From Chloroflexota bacterium (GTDB lineage: Bacteria > Chloroflexota > UBA11872), in the NCBI GenBank assembly GCA_028875175.1, contig JAPPFO010000153.1, positions 1 to 14,404 on the forward strand: a DNA stretch of 14,404 nucleotides, given 5' to 3'. Within the stretch, counting starts at the first letter, position 1. Each line of letters begins with the position of its first letter. A program made the position numbers and the translations under genes. This document shows positions 1 through 7,792 of this stretch, in pieces. Under the pieces are notes generated by a model, which saw only the letters and a list, made by a program, of their open reading frames with translations, did not search any database and had not been told where the DNA came from.

Positions 1-735
1 CACATCCTGGCGGGTCACTCCGGACCGGAGACGGCGGCGGACGCGCGGACGCACTTCGGCATTTTCGCGCCGCAGGTGTGGAAGCTGTTCCCGCGGGGCC
101 AGGCAATCAACCTGAGCTTCTGGGACTACAACGACGTGGCGCCGGGGTACTTCGCGGCGGCTTCGCTGGCGGCGCAGGACCCGAAGGTGGGCGTGATCAT
201 CATCGAGGTTGCGCGGCCGGACTTCCCGGTGGCGGACCGGAACACGTTTGCCGACTCGGATCCGCTGGCGGCGGCCAAGGGCCTGTACCTGATCCGCGAC
301 TGGGATTCCAACCAGCCCGCGCAGGGCACGGTGTTCGTGCAAGGCTCCAACTCAACGGTGAACCTGGTGAACGTGCTGCCGCGGCTGGAAGAGGCCGGGG
401 TGAACGTGCGGGTGGTGGCCGTGGTGAGCGAAGAGCTGTTCGCGCGCCAACCGGCGTCCTACCGCGACTCGATTGTGTCGGACGCCAGCCGGTACGACGC
501 AATGGTGGTATCCACCGGCACGAGGCGATTCCCGCCGGTGAGCGGCCTTGGACCGCTGACGGACGAGTACTCGCTGTGGTCGGACTGGGACGACCAGTGG
601 CTGACGGGCGGGACGGAGCCGGACGTGATCGCGGAGGCGCACTTGGACGCGGACTCGATCTTTGCCGGCATCAAGCGGTTTGCCGAGGACCACGACTCGC
701 GGCTGGCGCGGCAGCAGGCGGCGGTTGGGTTGTAA
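1..735 (+). CDS. Transketolase, C-terminal part (partial, enters from left edge)
   Basis: The reading frame is open from base 1, so the gene starts upstream; 244 residues are visible, ending at TAA. They correspond to the end of the pyrimidine-binding domain and the C-terminal domain of a thiamine-diphosphate transketolase, which moves two-carbon ketol units between sugar phosphates in the cytoplasmic pentose-phosphate pathway. Visible support: GHSGPETAADARTHFGIF near the start (where transketolases have the cofactor/substrate loop before the last Pyr-domain strands), and VVSEELFARQPASYRDSIV in the C-terminal half, matching the family pattern S-x-x-x-E-L-F-x-x-Q-x-x-x-Y-R-x-S-V. The end is divergent (SLWSDWDDQW, then GTEPDVIAEAHLDADSIFAGI), so this may be a transketolase-like subgroup rather than the classical enzyme. 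No terminator is evident just after the stop. Confidence 0.75.
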   Translation, partial: HILAGHSGPETAADARTHFGIFAPQVWKLFPRGQAINLSFWDYNDVAPGYFAAASLAAQDPKVGVIIIEVARPDFPVADRNTFADSDPLAAAKGLYLIRDWDSNQPAQGTVFVQGSNSTVNLVNVLPRLEEAGVNVRVVAVVSEELFARQPASYRDSIVSDASRYDAMVVSTGTRRFPPVSGLGPLTDEYSLWSDWDDQWLTGGTEPDVIAEAHLDADSIFAGIKRFAEDHDSRLARQQAAVGL

Positions 736-1051
736 CGGATCTGCCAACTAATCCCGGCGTTGGCGCCCTCTCGCTGTGGGTGAAATCTAGGCTTCGGCCC
801 GATGTTCTCAAGCGGCCAGTCTCGTACGGCCCTCTCCACGGTTGGCAGGGAGCCTCCTGGAGCGATCTGGTCGCGCGGTAGCTGGTGGGTCGTGCCGAAG
901 CGATGGCGACTGGCGACGTCGACATGCGGACGGGCTGTGGCGAGATCCATGGACGTTGCGGCGCATAACGGCTGCGATGCGAACGCAGCTATCGACTTCC
1001 GCAGGCCGCGCCTGAATCTTCGAGGGATTCGAAGAGGACTGGTGGGTGTGG
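736..1051. other. Gene-free stretch, no recognised gene
   Basis: About 316 bases between the transketolase stop and the end of the decayed toxin gene. Several short open frames exist on both strands, but none has a recognisable motif or a convincing start with an RBS. Structure seen: an 8-base inverted repeat GCTTCGGC (791-798) and GCCGAAGC (894-901) about 95 bases apart, and a short hairpin at 1017-1035. It could be a remnant of a lost gene, an untranslated region or an unrecognised small RNA; I cannot choose between these. Confidence 0.5.
1017..1035. repeat. Perfect 7-bp hairpin
   Basis: TCTTCGA (1017-1023), loop GGGAT, then TCGAAGA (1029-1035) form a perfect stem. It sits 17 bases past the stop of the vapC remnant on the minus strand, where a terminator would be expected. 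Neither strand has a run of T after the stem, so calling it a terminator would be a guess. Confidence 0.35.
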
Positions 1052-1478
1052 TTAGAGCGCGTTGTGCCAGCGGAGGCCGGGGAAGCGGCTGAAGTCGGTG
1101 TCGTTAGCGTGGAGTTCGGCCTGGGATTCGATGGCGAGGGCGGCGATGTGGGCGTTTGTGGCCAGGTTGCCTCCGACGCCGGCGGCCTGAAGCGCGTGGC
1201 ATACGAGGGTGAGGTGATGCCGGCTGGGGTTCTAGGGAGTGACGTTGGGTGAGCGGAACCACTCGTCTACGTAGTCCAGCGCCTTCGTCTGCCTGGCCGG
1301 GTGATCGCGCAGGCCGGGGTGCGTGAACAGGCGCAAAAGAGCCAGTTGTGACAGCCGACGGGATCCCAACGCGCTCCGTGCCGTTCACCAGCCCTTCCCA
1401 CCAACGGCGAGCTAGGTCGTGAAGAAGCGCTCCGTCGCTGTAGGCGTAGAGCAGCAGGTTGACGTCGGGAACGATCGC
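1052..1478 (-). pseudogene. vapC: Decayed VapC-family PIN-domain toxin
   Basis: Read on the minus strand in two frames, this stretch gives a nearly complete PIN-domain ribonuclease toxin of about 142 codons, the usual length. The first frame (1478 to about 1341) gives IVPDVNLLLYAYSDGALLHD with the first catalytic Asp, then LARRWWEGLVNGTERVGIPSAV. After a shift near 1340 a second frame gives LLRLFTHPGLRDHPARQTKA, LDYVDEWFRSPNV, an in-frame TAG at 1234-1232, then AGVGGNLATNAHIAALAIES, AELHANDTDFSRFPGLRW and a TAA ending at 1052. The later acidic PIN residues (DEW, NDTDF) are still present. Lesions: the expected GTG start at 1478-1476 reads GCG, one extra base lies near 1340, and the TAG (or a pair of compensating indels between about 1236 and 1222) breaks the middle. 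No functional toxin can be made by ordinary translation. It lies directly downstream of the matching antitoxin remnant. Confidence 0.85.
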
Positions 1479-1749
1479 TCCCGGTTCTCTTCGGTGAACT
1501 TCCGGTGCCTTTTGAGGAAGGCCTCGACGTCAGATTGGTCGTTGAACTGGTTGAGCTTCACGGGGTCGATACCCGGCCGGAGAACGCTCAGGAGTGGTAG
1601 GACGCGATACTCGGGCCGATCCTCGGGGACATCCGGCGCGAGGAAGCGGTGGAGGGTGTCGTTGACGACTTGCTTGAACGGGACGTCAAGCAGCTTGACC
1701 TGCTGCTTGAGGTCGTCGTCGAGGGTTAGGGTGGTGCGAATGGAGACAT
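1475..1749 (-). pseudogene. vapB: Decayed VapB-family antitoxin
   Basis: The minus strand reads SIRTTLTLDDDLKQQVKLL, then DVPFKQVVNDTLHRFL, LRPGIDPVKLNQFNDQSDVE and AFLKRHRKFTEENRE. The RTTLTLDDD opening is the usual ribbon-helix-helix-type start of VapB antitoxins paired with PIN toxins, and the later LRPG-D-KLNQ segment is typical of the toxin-binding tail in this subgroup. The gene is damaged. No ATG, GTG or TTG lies in frame before SIRTT: the only nearby ATG (1749-1747) is out of frame, as if by a small insertion. The linker between DDDLK and VPFKQVV looks several residues short. The natural stop, expected as TGA at 1477-1475 overlapping the toxin start, reads CGA, so the frame runs on to a TAG inside the toxin. 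An ATT start at 1741 cannot be excluded but would be exceptional. Confidence 0.8.
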
Positions 1750-1835
1750 CGAAGCATCACTGGCAGGCGATGCCAAGGTGTTCCGTTGGTCGTGGGACGC
1801 GAAGGAGGGCTAATCAGGTCGTAGCTGGCCTGGCG

Positions 1836-2156
1836 TTATTTCCACTCGTCGTCGGGGGGCCAGATGTTGCTGGCGCCGAGGCCGGCGCCCTGGAGGCCGG
1901 CGTCTTCGGTCCAGTCGGCGGTGGCGTCGCGCCACTTGATGAAGTGGGGGGCCTGGGTGTGGGCCTTGAAGGCGTCTTCGTCGACGTAGATTTCGTAGAG
2001 CCAGATGCGGTTGGGGTCGTTGGCGTCCTGGATGATGTCGAATTGGAGGCAGCCGGGCTCGTCGTTCACAGAGCCGCGGGCGTCGCCGATCATTTCCTCG
2101 ATGAAGCGGTCTTTGAAGCCCTCTTTGATCTGGATGGGGGCGATGATGACGAACAT
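1836..2156 (-). CDS. Antibiotic biosynthesis monooxygenase (ABM) domain protein
   Basis: A 106-residue protein of the small dimeric alpha+beta-barrel ABM/YgiN family. Members act as quinol or aromatic monooxygenases, as isomerases, or have no known activity. Seen: an N-terminal strand MFVIIAPIQIKEG, then helix FKDRFIEEMI, then EPGCLQFDIIQDANDPNRIW (the E-P-G-C-x-x-[FY] strand and following turn are diagnostic), then YEIYVDEDAFKAH and H71 in APHF, the usual paired-His region. The tail after residue 84 (GLQGAGLGASNIWPPDDEWK) extends beyond the barrel. The ATG is preceded by AAAGGA at good spacing. It lies 65 bases downstream of guaB on the same strand and may be co-transcribed, but nothing ties its chemistry to purine synthesis. 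The substrate cannot be told from sequence. Confidence 0.85.
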   Translation of the reverse strand: MFVIIAPIQIKEGFKDRFIEEMIGDARGSVNDEPGCLQFDIIQDANDPNRIWLYEIYVDEDAFKAHTQAPHFIKWRDATADWTEDAGLQGAGLGASNIWPPDDEWK

Positions 2157-2177
2157 TGGGGGTTCCTTTGCTGCGGG

Positions 2178-2194
2178 CGCTCTTGTACAGAGCG
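2178..2194. repeat. Short hairpin between guaB and the ABM gene
   Basis: CGCTCT (2178-2183) and AGAGCG (2189-2194) form a perfect 6-bp stem around a 5-base loop, in the 65-base gap downstream of guaB. There is no T-run on the minus strand, so it is not a typical intrinsic terminator. It might limit or process a guaB-ABM transcript. Confidence 0.3.
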
Positions 2195-2221
2195 AGGGAA
2201 GCGCGTGTCCCGACCAGGCGG

Positions 2222-3745
<1,524 letters not shown>

Positions 3746-3752
3746 GCAAGCG

Positions 3753-3758
3753 CCTCCC
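3753..3758 (-). promoter_or_regulatory. Ribosome binding site deciding the guaB GTG start
   Basis: On the minus strand GGGAGG stands 7 bases before GTG at 3745-3743. This fixes the start at a non-ATG codon and argues against the longer in-frame start at 3883. Confidence 0.75.
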
Positions 3759-3785
3759 TGCGACTTGGGGTGACCCCGAATAACG

Positions 3786-3816
3786 AAAAAGACCCCGCGC
3801 CACTTGGGCCGGGGTC
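3786..3816 (-). terminator. Intrinsic terminator inside the guaB leader (possible attenuator)
   Basis: Read on the minus strand, GACCCCG (3816-3810) pairs with CGGGGTC (3797-3791) in a 7-bp GC-rich stem, followed at once by TTTTT (3790-3786). This is a classical intrinsic terminator on the minus strand only; the other strand has no T-run after the stem. It lies about 40 bases upstream of the guaB start and no minus-strand gene lies upstream for more than 700 bases, so it most likely acts on guaB's own leader as an attenuator. Two more possible stems occur upstream in the leader (CCGAC/GTCGG near 3867-3879, and GGCGGGTG with CACCC-T-GCC near 3847-3870). I do not recognise a known riboswitch. 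Confidence 0.65.
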
Positions 3817-3910
3817 GCGACGCGGGAGGGCGGCGCGCAATCGGGGCAGGGTGCCGGAGACACCCGCCGACGACGTCGGTCACCTCTCCTCATCGTGCCG
3901 CCATGGTACA

Positions 3911-3924
3911 CCCCCGTTCGGGGG
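3911..3924. repeat. GC hairpin upstream of guaB
   Basis: CCCCC (3911-3915), GTTC, GGGGG (3920-3924). This very stable stem sits upstream of the guaB leader, in the probable promoter region. No T-run follows on either strand. Its role is unknown. Confidence 0.35.
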
Positions 3925-3957
3925 GCTGCTGGGGATTGAGGTGGCTAGAAGGGCCGA

Positions 3958-3994
3958 GGTTGGTGGTTGGCGGGCGGTTGGCAGGTGGGGTTGG
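3958..3994 (+). other. G-rich stretch with quadruplex potential
   Basis: Between the divergent guaB and the small coiled-coil gene the plus strand has many GG doublets with short spacers, beginning GGTTGGTGGTTGG and continuing through GGG, GG, GGTTGG, GG and GGGG. This pattern can in principle fold into two-tier G-quadruplexes. No coding potential was found in this roughly 340-base gap apart from the guaB leader. Confidence 0.35.
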
Positions 3995-4047
3995 AGGCCT
4001 GCGTTTGGGGGGATCTGCTATGGCTCGTCGATAGCTTTGGATGCCGT

Positions 4048-4066
4048 GGGAGCGCTGGACGCTCCC
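4048..4066. repeat. Perfect 7-bp hairpin just before the small coiled-coil gene
   Basis: GGGAGCG (4048-4054), loop CTGGA, CGCTCCC (4060-4066). It ends 16 bases before the ATG at 4083 and just upstream of the likely RBS GGAAG, so as RNA it would sit in the 5' untranslated region and could affect translation. No T-run follows. Confidence 0.4.
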
Positions 4067-4082
4067 GCCGGGAAGAACTCAG

Positions 4083-4292
4083 ATGGCGACTGCGACTTTG
4101 GAAGAGCGCGTGAGTCGCCTCGAGGGCGGGTTCGAGCACTTGGCCACGAAGGTCGATGTCGCGGAACTACGAGGCGACCTTCATGCACTGGAATCGCGCC
4201 TGCTGCGCTGGATGGTGGGCGCGATTCTGGGATCGGTGGCCGCAGCGGCTGCCGTTACCGGGGTAATTGTGGCGCTCTTGGGCGCGGTCTAG
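4083..4292 (+). CDS. Small coiled-coil protein with C-terminal transmembrane anchor
   Basis: A 69-residue protein. Residues 1-42 are helical and charged (LEERVSRLEGGFEHLATKVD, then VAELRGDLHALESRLLRW), suited to a coiled coil. Residues 43-67 form one hydrophobic helix (MVGAILGSVAAAAAV, then VIVALLGAV). Function is unknown. The LEERVSRLEGGFEHLATK opening resembles short uncharacterised coiled-coil proteins of the DUF1640-like type, a resemblance judged by eye. The ATG at 4083 is preferred over an in-frame ATG at 4041 because GGAAG lies 8 bases upstream and the upstream residues are non-family-like and overlap a hairpin. It has a paralogue in this window (12915-13322) sharing the ERV-RLEGG-E-LATK signature. 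It stands alone on the plus strand, upstream of tRNA-His. Confidence 0.7.
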   Translation: MATATLEERVSRLEGGFEHLATKVDVAELRGDLHALESRLLRWMVGAILGSVAAAAAVTGVIVALLGAV

Positions 4293-4380
4293 CGCGGGAG
4301 ACGGCGCACCGAGCGTCTCTAAGGCGTCGATCGATAGATAGAATGACGGGCGGTCGATGGGTGCTGCCTGTTGACCTGTG

Positions 4381-4457
4381 GTGGGCGTAGCTCAAACGGT
4401 TAGAGCGTCTGGTTGTGGCCCAGAAGGCTGGGGGTTCAAGTCCCCTCGCTCACCCCA
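4381..4457 (+). tRNA. tRNA-His (anticodon GTG)
   Basis: A full cloverleaf: acceptor GTGGGCG (4381-4387) with CGCTCAC (4447-4453), one G-T wobble; D stem GCTC/GAGC; anticodon stem TCTGG/CCAGA with loop TTGTGGC, giving anticodon GTG; T stem GGGGG/CCCCT with loop TTCAAGT. Identity is confirmed by a G at 4380 (G-1) opposite C73 at 4454, the histidine hallmark. CCA is encoded at 4455-4457. A possible -10 box TAGAAT lies at 4339-4344 with no clear -35 partner. No T-run terminator follows; instead there is a purine tract and then the convergent GH2 gene. Confidence 0.96.
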
Positions 4458-4474
4458 TTGAAGAAGGCGAGATT

Positions 4475-4504
4475 AGAGAGAAGAGAGAAAGAGAAAAGAG
4501 AGGA
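4475..4504 (-). terminator. Polypyrimidine tract after the GH2 gene (possible Rho-dependent site)
   Basis: Thirty consecutive purines on the plus strand (4475-4504), hence a G-free C/T tract on the minus strand beginning 11 bases past the GH2 stop; it remains G-poor for about 15 more bases. C/U-rich, G-poor RNA just after a stop suits Rho loading, and the site separates the GH2 gene from the convergent tRNA-His. There is no intrinsic hairpin. This is inference from composition only. Confidence 0.35.
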
Positions 4505-4514
4505 TCAGGAGTCG

Positions 4515-7256
4515 CTAGGGGCTGGTGGTGGGCAGGTTGATGCGGGACGTGGGGTTGCAGGTTTTGGATGCGGCGTACTGGATGAGGCGGACGAGAAGGG
4601 CGCGGGCGAGGGGGTCGGTGCGGCCGGCCTGACTGAGGCCAAGAGTGGTGACGACGACTTTGCCCTTGCCGTAGTTGGCCTGGGCGGTGATGGCGGCTTC
4701 GTTGCCGAGCCAGCCGCGGAAGGTGCCCATGAGGATGTCGCTCGGGTCGAGACCGTCGACGGCCGGGATGACTCGCGGGGCGGCACTGGGGACGAACGCG
4801 GTGCTCATCAGGGGTTCGGATAGCAAACCTTCGCGAAGTTGGGGCGCGATCCAATCGAAGCCGGTGGACCAATGGGATGCGAAGCGGCCGGTGCGGGGAA
4901 CCGAGGGCAGGAACGGGGTGTCGGCGAGGTCGGCGACGAGGAGGGCGGGCAGGCCGCCGGCGACCATTTCGAGGGCGTCAGCGCCGCCGCCGCCGGCGAC
5001 GACGACGGCCTGGGTGCGGACGGGCTGGGTGAGGGTGGTGCAGCCGGCTTCGGCGAGGGCGTTGGCGAGGGTGGCGACGCGGTTGGTGTGGTCGACGCCG
5101 GTGAGGTAGATGCGGAGCTTGCCGTTGATGGTGGCGGCATCGGTGGGGACGATGAGGACTTGCTCTTGCTGGGCGAGAGCGAGACCGGGGCCGCGAATTG
5201 CGAGATCGATCTCAAGCACGCGGGCGGACTCGATGAGGGGAGCGGTGAATTCGAAGTGGTCGACGACGGCGGGTTCGACGCCGGCGGGGATGGGGATGGT
5301 CTCGCGGCGGCGGGACTCGCCGGAGACGCTCCAGACGATTTCAGCGTCGCCGCCGGCGCGAGGGCCGGATATGAGGGCGCGGACGGTGACGGGACTGCCG
5401 GCCCAGGCAGAGCCGGGGAGGCCGTCGATCAGAACAACGGTCTCGTCGGCTATGGAGCGCATGGCCTGGACGACGGGCTTGGGCCGGGACTGAAAGTCGG
5501 CGAGACCATTGACTTCCCAGCCCTGGTCCATGAGCTCGGTGAGGACGAAGCCGGAAAGGCCGGGGGTGGAGCGCAAGCGGGCGATCTGGCGCCGGAAGCC
5601 TTCGGCATGGACCTGGCGGGTGGCGGCCGTGAGGTCGTTGAGGGAGTCGAAGGCGTTGCGGGCGACTGACTTCCGAAAGCGCGATTCGAAGCCTGCCTGG
5701 TCGAAGGCGTGGTCGGGGGTCCAGTCGCGGTCGGCGAGAAGCCAGGGGGCCGGGGGCTTCCAGTCCTCCGGCAAGCCCCACAGGCCGAATTCGCTGAGCG
5801 CGACGGGGCGGTTGGCCGGAGCTTCGGCGTCGGCGCGTTCCCAGAGGTCCGGGGGGCGCGAAGCGAGCCAGTCGACGAAGGCGCCGAAGTCGCGCGCCCC
5901 CTGGGGGTGGGCGGCGTAGGTGTGCATGTCGGCGAGGTCGGTATCGAGATGCAGGGCGCCGAGCATGGCGGAGTTGTCGACAATGAGGCGGGTGGGGTCG
6001 GCTTCGCGCGCGACATTGACCCAGTTGCGCAGACGTTGGCGATGGTCGGCCTGGGCGGCAAGGTCGAGGCCCCAGCCCTCGTTGATGACGGCACGGGCGA
6101 TCAGCGAGGGGTGGTGGGCATCGCGGCCTGCGGCGTCGCGGAGCATGGCGGAGACATCGTCGTCGAGCCAGCCAGGGAATGGTTCGTCCGGTCGTTGGGG
6201 GTGGCCCCAGCTAGGGAGGTCGTACCAGACCAGGAGACCCAGCCGGTCGGCGAGGGCGAGATAGCGGGGATCGGGGAGCTTGACGTGGCAGCGGACGAGG
6301 TTGAGACCGGCGTCGCGTGCGACCTGGAAGCGGCGGGCTAGGGCGTCGTCGCCGGGGTAGGCGTAGCCGGTGCGGGGGCTGTAGTCCTGGTCGAGCGCAC
6401 CGCGGAGGTAGATGGGCTGGCCGTTGAGGCGGAGTTCGTCTTCGTCGGCCTCGATGCGGCGAAAGCCAGTGGTGAAGCGACGGGTGTGGGTGCAGCCGTC
6501 TGTGTCGAGGGTGACGTCGACGTCGTAGAGGTTTGGTGCGCCGGGCGCCCAGGGTTGGACGTCGGGCCAGTTGTGGTGGAGTTCGACGCCGGAGCTGATG
6601 ACACCGGTGGCTTCGGCGGTCCACAGGGGGGTGGGGCTGTTGGCTTCGCGGACGGAAACATGGACTCGCCCATGGCTATCGGGGCTGCCCAAAACGTTCA
6701 GGCTCGCGGTCTGCAGGTCCGCGGCGAGGACGGTTCGGAGGCCGGTGACGTGGCTGGGTGGGCGCAAGTCTAGCCAGATGGGCTGCCAGAGACCGGAGCA
6801 TTCGCCGTACCAGTGCTGCTTGCCGCGCGGGATCCAGGCGGCGCGCGTCGGAGGGCTACCGGGGGGCGTGACGAGATTTGGGACATCGACCGGCGAGTCC
6901 CAGACGCGAACGGTGAGAGCGACGGAGCGGCCGTGGGTTTCGGCGGGCAAGACGGCTTCGAAGGGGAGATAGCCGCCACGGTTGGAAGCGAGGCGTTGGT
7001 CGTCGACCCAGACATCGGCGAGCCAGTCGGCGGCACCGAAGGTGATGACGGCTTGGCAGCCGGGCGAAGGCGTGGGGACATCCAGCTTGCGGCGGTACCA
7101 AAAGAAGGCGGGGCCGGTGGGTGGGCTGTCGAGGATGATCTGGGGGTATACCGGCGGTTCGATCACGGTGTTGAAGTCGACGCCGCGCAGATCGGGGGAG
7201 TCGCTGACGCCGAGCTGCCAGGGACCCTGGATGCGGGTGCGGCCCGGATGAGTCAT
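4515..7256 (-). CDS. Family 2 glycoside hydrolase (beta-galactosidase/glucuronidase-like)
   Basis: A 913-residue retaining beta-glycosidase. Order seen: N-terminal jelly-roll sugar-binding domain about 10-165 (FFWYRRKLDVP; GECSGLWQPIWLDL), immunoglobulin-like sandwich about 170-270 ending GFRRIEADEDELRLNGQPIY, then a TIM barrel about 280-600 (AGLNLVRCHVKLPDPRYL; LGLLVWYDLPSWG). The acid/base is Glu393 in VINEGWG and the nucleophile is Glu489 in ALSEFGLWG; both are present. Residues about 605-705 look like a further beta domain, and about 713-900 a Rossmann-like, glutamine-amidotransferase-like fold (LRIYLTGVDHTNR; GKGKVVVTTLGLSQAG), unusual for the family. There is no signal peptide, so it is probably cytoplasmic. 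The exact sugar is unknown. The ATG at 7256-7254 is chosen because AAGG lies 9 bases upstream and the longer alternative would overlap the divergent LysM gene. No sugar transporter or regulator is adjacent. Confidence 0.88.
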   Translation of the reverse strand: MTHPGRTRIQGPWQLGVSDSPDLRGVDFNTVIEPPVYPQIILDSPPTGPAFFWYRRKLDVPTPSPGCQAVITFGAADWLADVWVDDQRLASNRGGYLPFEAVLPAETHGRSVALTVRVWDSPVDVPNLVTPPGSPPTRAAWIPRGKQHWYGECSGLWQPIWLDLRPPSHVTGLRTVLAADLQTASLNVLGSPDSHGRVHVSVREANSPTPLWTAEATGVISSGVELHHNWPDVQPWAPGAPNLYDVDVTLDTDGCTHTRRFTTGFRRIEADEDELRLNGQPIYLRGALDQDYSPRTGYAYPGDDALARRFQVARDAGLNLVRCHVKLPDPRYLALADRLGLLVWYDLPSWGHPQRPDEPFPGWLDDDVSAMLRDAAGRDAHHPSLIARAVINEGWGLDLAAQADHRQRLRNWVNVAREADPTRLIVDNSAMLGALHLDTDLADMHTYAAHPQGARDFGAFVDWLASRPPDLWERADAEAPANRPVALSEFGLWGLPEDWKPPAPWLLADRDWTPDHAFDQAGFESRFRKSVARNAFDSLNDLTAATRQVHAEGFRRQIARLRSTPGLSGFVLTELMDQGWEVNGLADFQSRPKPVVQAMRSIADETVVLIDGLPGSAWAGSPVTVRALISGPRAGGDAEIVWSVSGESRRRETIPIPAGVEPAVVDHFEFTAPLIESARVLEIDLAIRGPGLALAQQEQVLIVPTDAATINGKLRIYLTGVDHTNRVATLANALAEAGCTTLTQPVRTQAVVVAGGGGADALEMVAGGLPALLVADLADTPFLPSVPRTGRFASHWSTGFDWIAPQLREGLLSEPLMSTAFVPSAAPRVIPAVDGLDPSDILMGTFRGWLGNEAAITAQANYGKGKVVVTTLGLSQAGRTDPLARALLVRLIQYAASKTCNPTSRINLPTTSP

Positions 7257-7277
7257 GTTCTGATACCTTGACCGACG

Positions 7278-7778
7278 GTGGCCGAGCAACACTCACAGGC
7301 CGGGGGCGGGCCCGAGTCCCAGCCGCCAGGCGACTTGTTTGAGGGCCCTGCCACAGGCACGTACGCGGGCCTGGCGGTGGCTGCGCTCCTGATAGCGAGC
7401 GCGGTGTTCATTTTGCTGGCGGACCGTAGTCTACGGCGTCCGGCGGAGATTCCCGAGGCGTTGCGTCCCACGGCAGCGGCCCCACTGGCAACCCCGGCGC
7501 GGCAGGCGCCAGCAGTGATTCCGGTAACGCCGGAACCTATCGTGATTGACTTGGAATTGCCGGAAGGGCCCTTCGAGCCGTTGCCGACGCCCACGGCAGT
7601 TCCGGTACACACCGAGGCGCCGGCACGGTATTTCCTGGTCACTGTGCAAAGCGGGGACACGCTGGCGGCGATTGCCAGCCGGTACGGGTACAGCTTTGAG
7701 GAAATTGCCGAGTTGAACGGCATCGATGAGCCATACGTCATCCACATCGGCGACGAGTTGCTGTTTCCAAATCGGTAG
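7278..7778 (+). CDS. Membrane-anchored LysM domain protein
   Basis: 166 residues. A short polar N-terminus is followed by one transmembrane helix (about 28-48, YAGLAVAALLIASAVFILLA), then a Pro/Thr/Ala-rich linker (50-115), then one C-terminal LysM domain (about 120-164: YFLVTVQSGDTLAAIASRYG, then EEIAELNGIDEPYVIHIGDE) with the usual SGDTL and LN-I-D signature. LysM domains bind N-acetylglucosamine-containing glycans, so it is expected to be anchored in the membrane with the domain outside. No catalytic domain is attached. The start is uncertain: GTG at 7278 has no good RBS and lies only 21 bases from the divergent GH2 start; TTG at 7335, just before the membrane helix, is an alternative. The gene converges on the cyclase-like gene at a hairpin. 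Confidence 0.85.
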   Translation: MAEQHSQAGGGPESQPPGDLFEGPATGTYAGLAVAALLIASAVFILLADRSLRRPAEIPEALRPTAAAPLATPARQAPAVIPVTPEPIVIDLELPEGPFEPLPTPTAVPVHTEAPARYFLVTVQSGDTLAAIASRYGYSFEEIAELNGIDEPYVIHIGDELLFPNR

Positions 7779-7792
7779 CTGCGTTTACTCGA

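Noticed and set aside
1751..1813. Plus-strand frame ending in VFRWSWDAKEG then TAA, faintly like the start of a BrnT-type toxin
   Set aside because: Only about ten residues are suggestive, the frame is antisense to the vapB remnant upstream and stops at once; too little to call.
3746..3883. Longer guaB start at GTG 3883
   Set aside because: It would add 46 Pro/Arg-rich residues absent from IMPDHs and read through the leader terminator; GTG 3745 has a better-spaced RBS.
4839..5669. Plus-strand Gly/Ala/Asp-rich open frame opposite the GH2 gene
   Set aside because: A shadow of the GH2 coding strand; the GH2 frame carries domain motifs and catalytic residues throughout this span.
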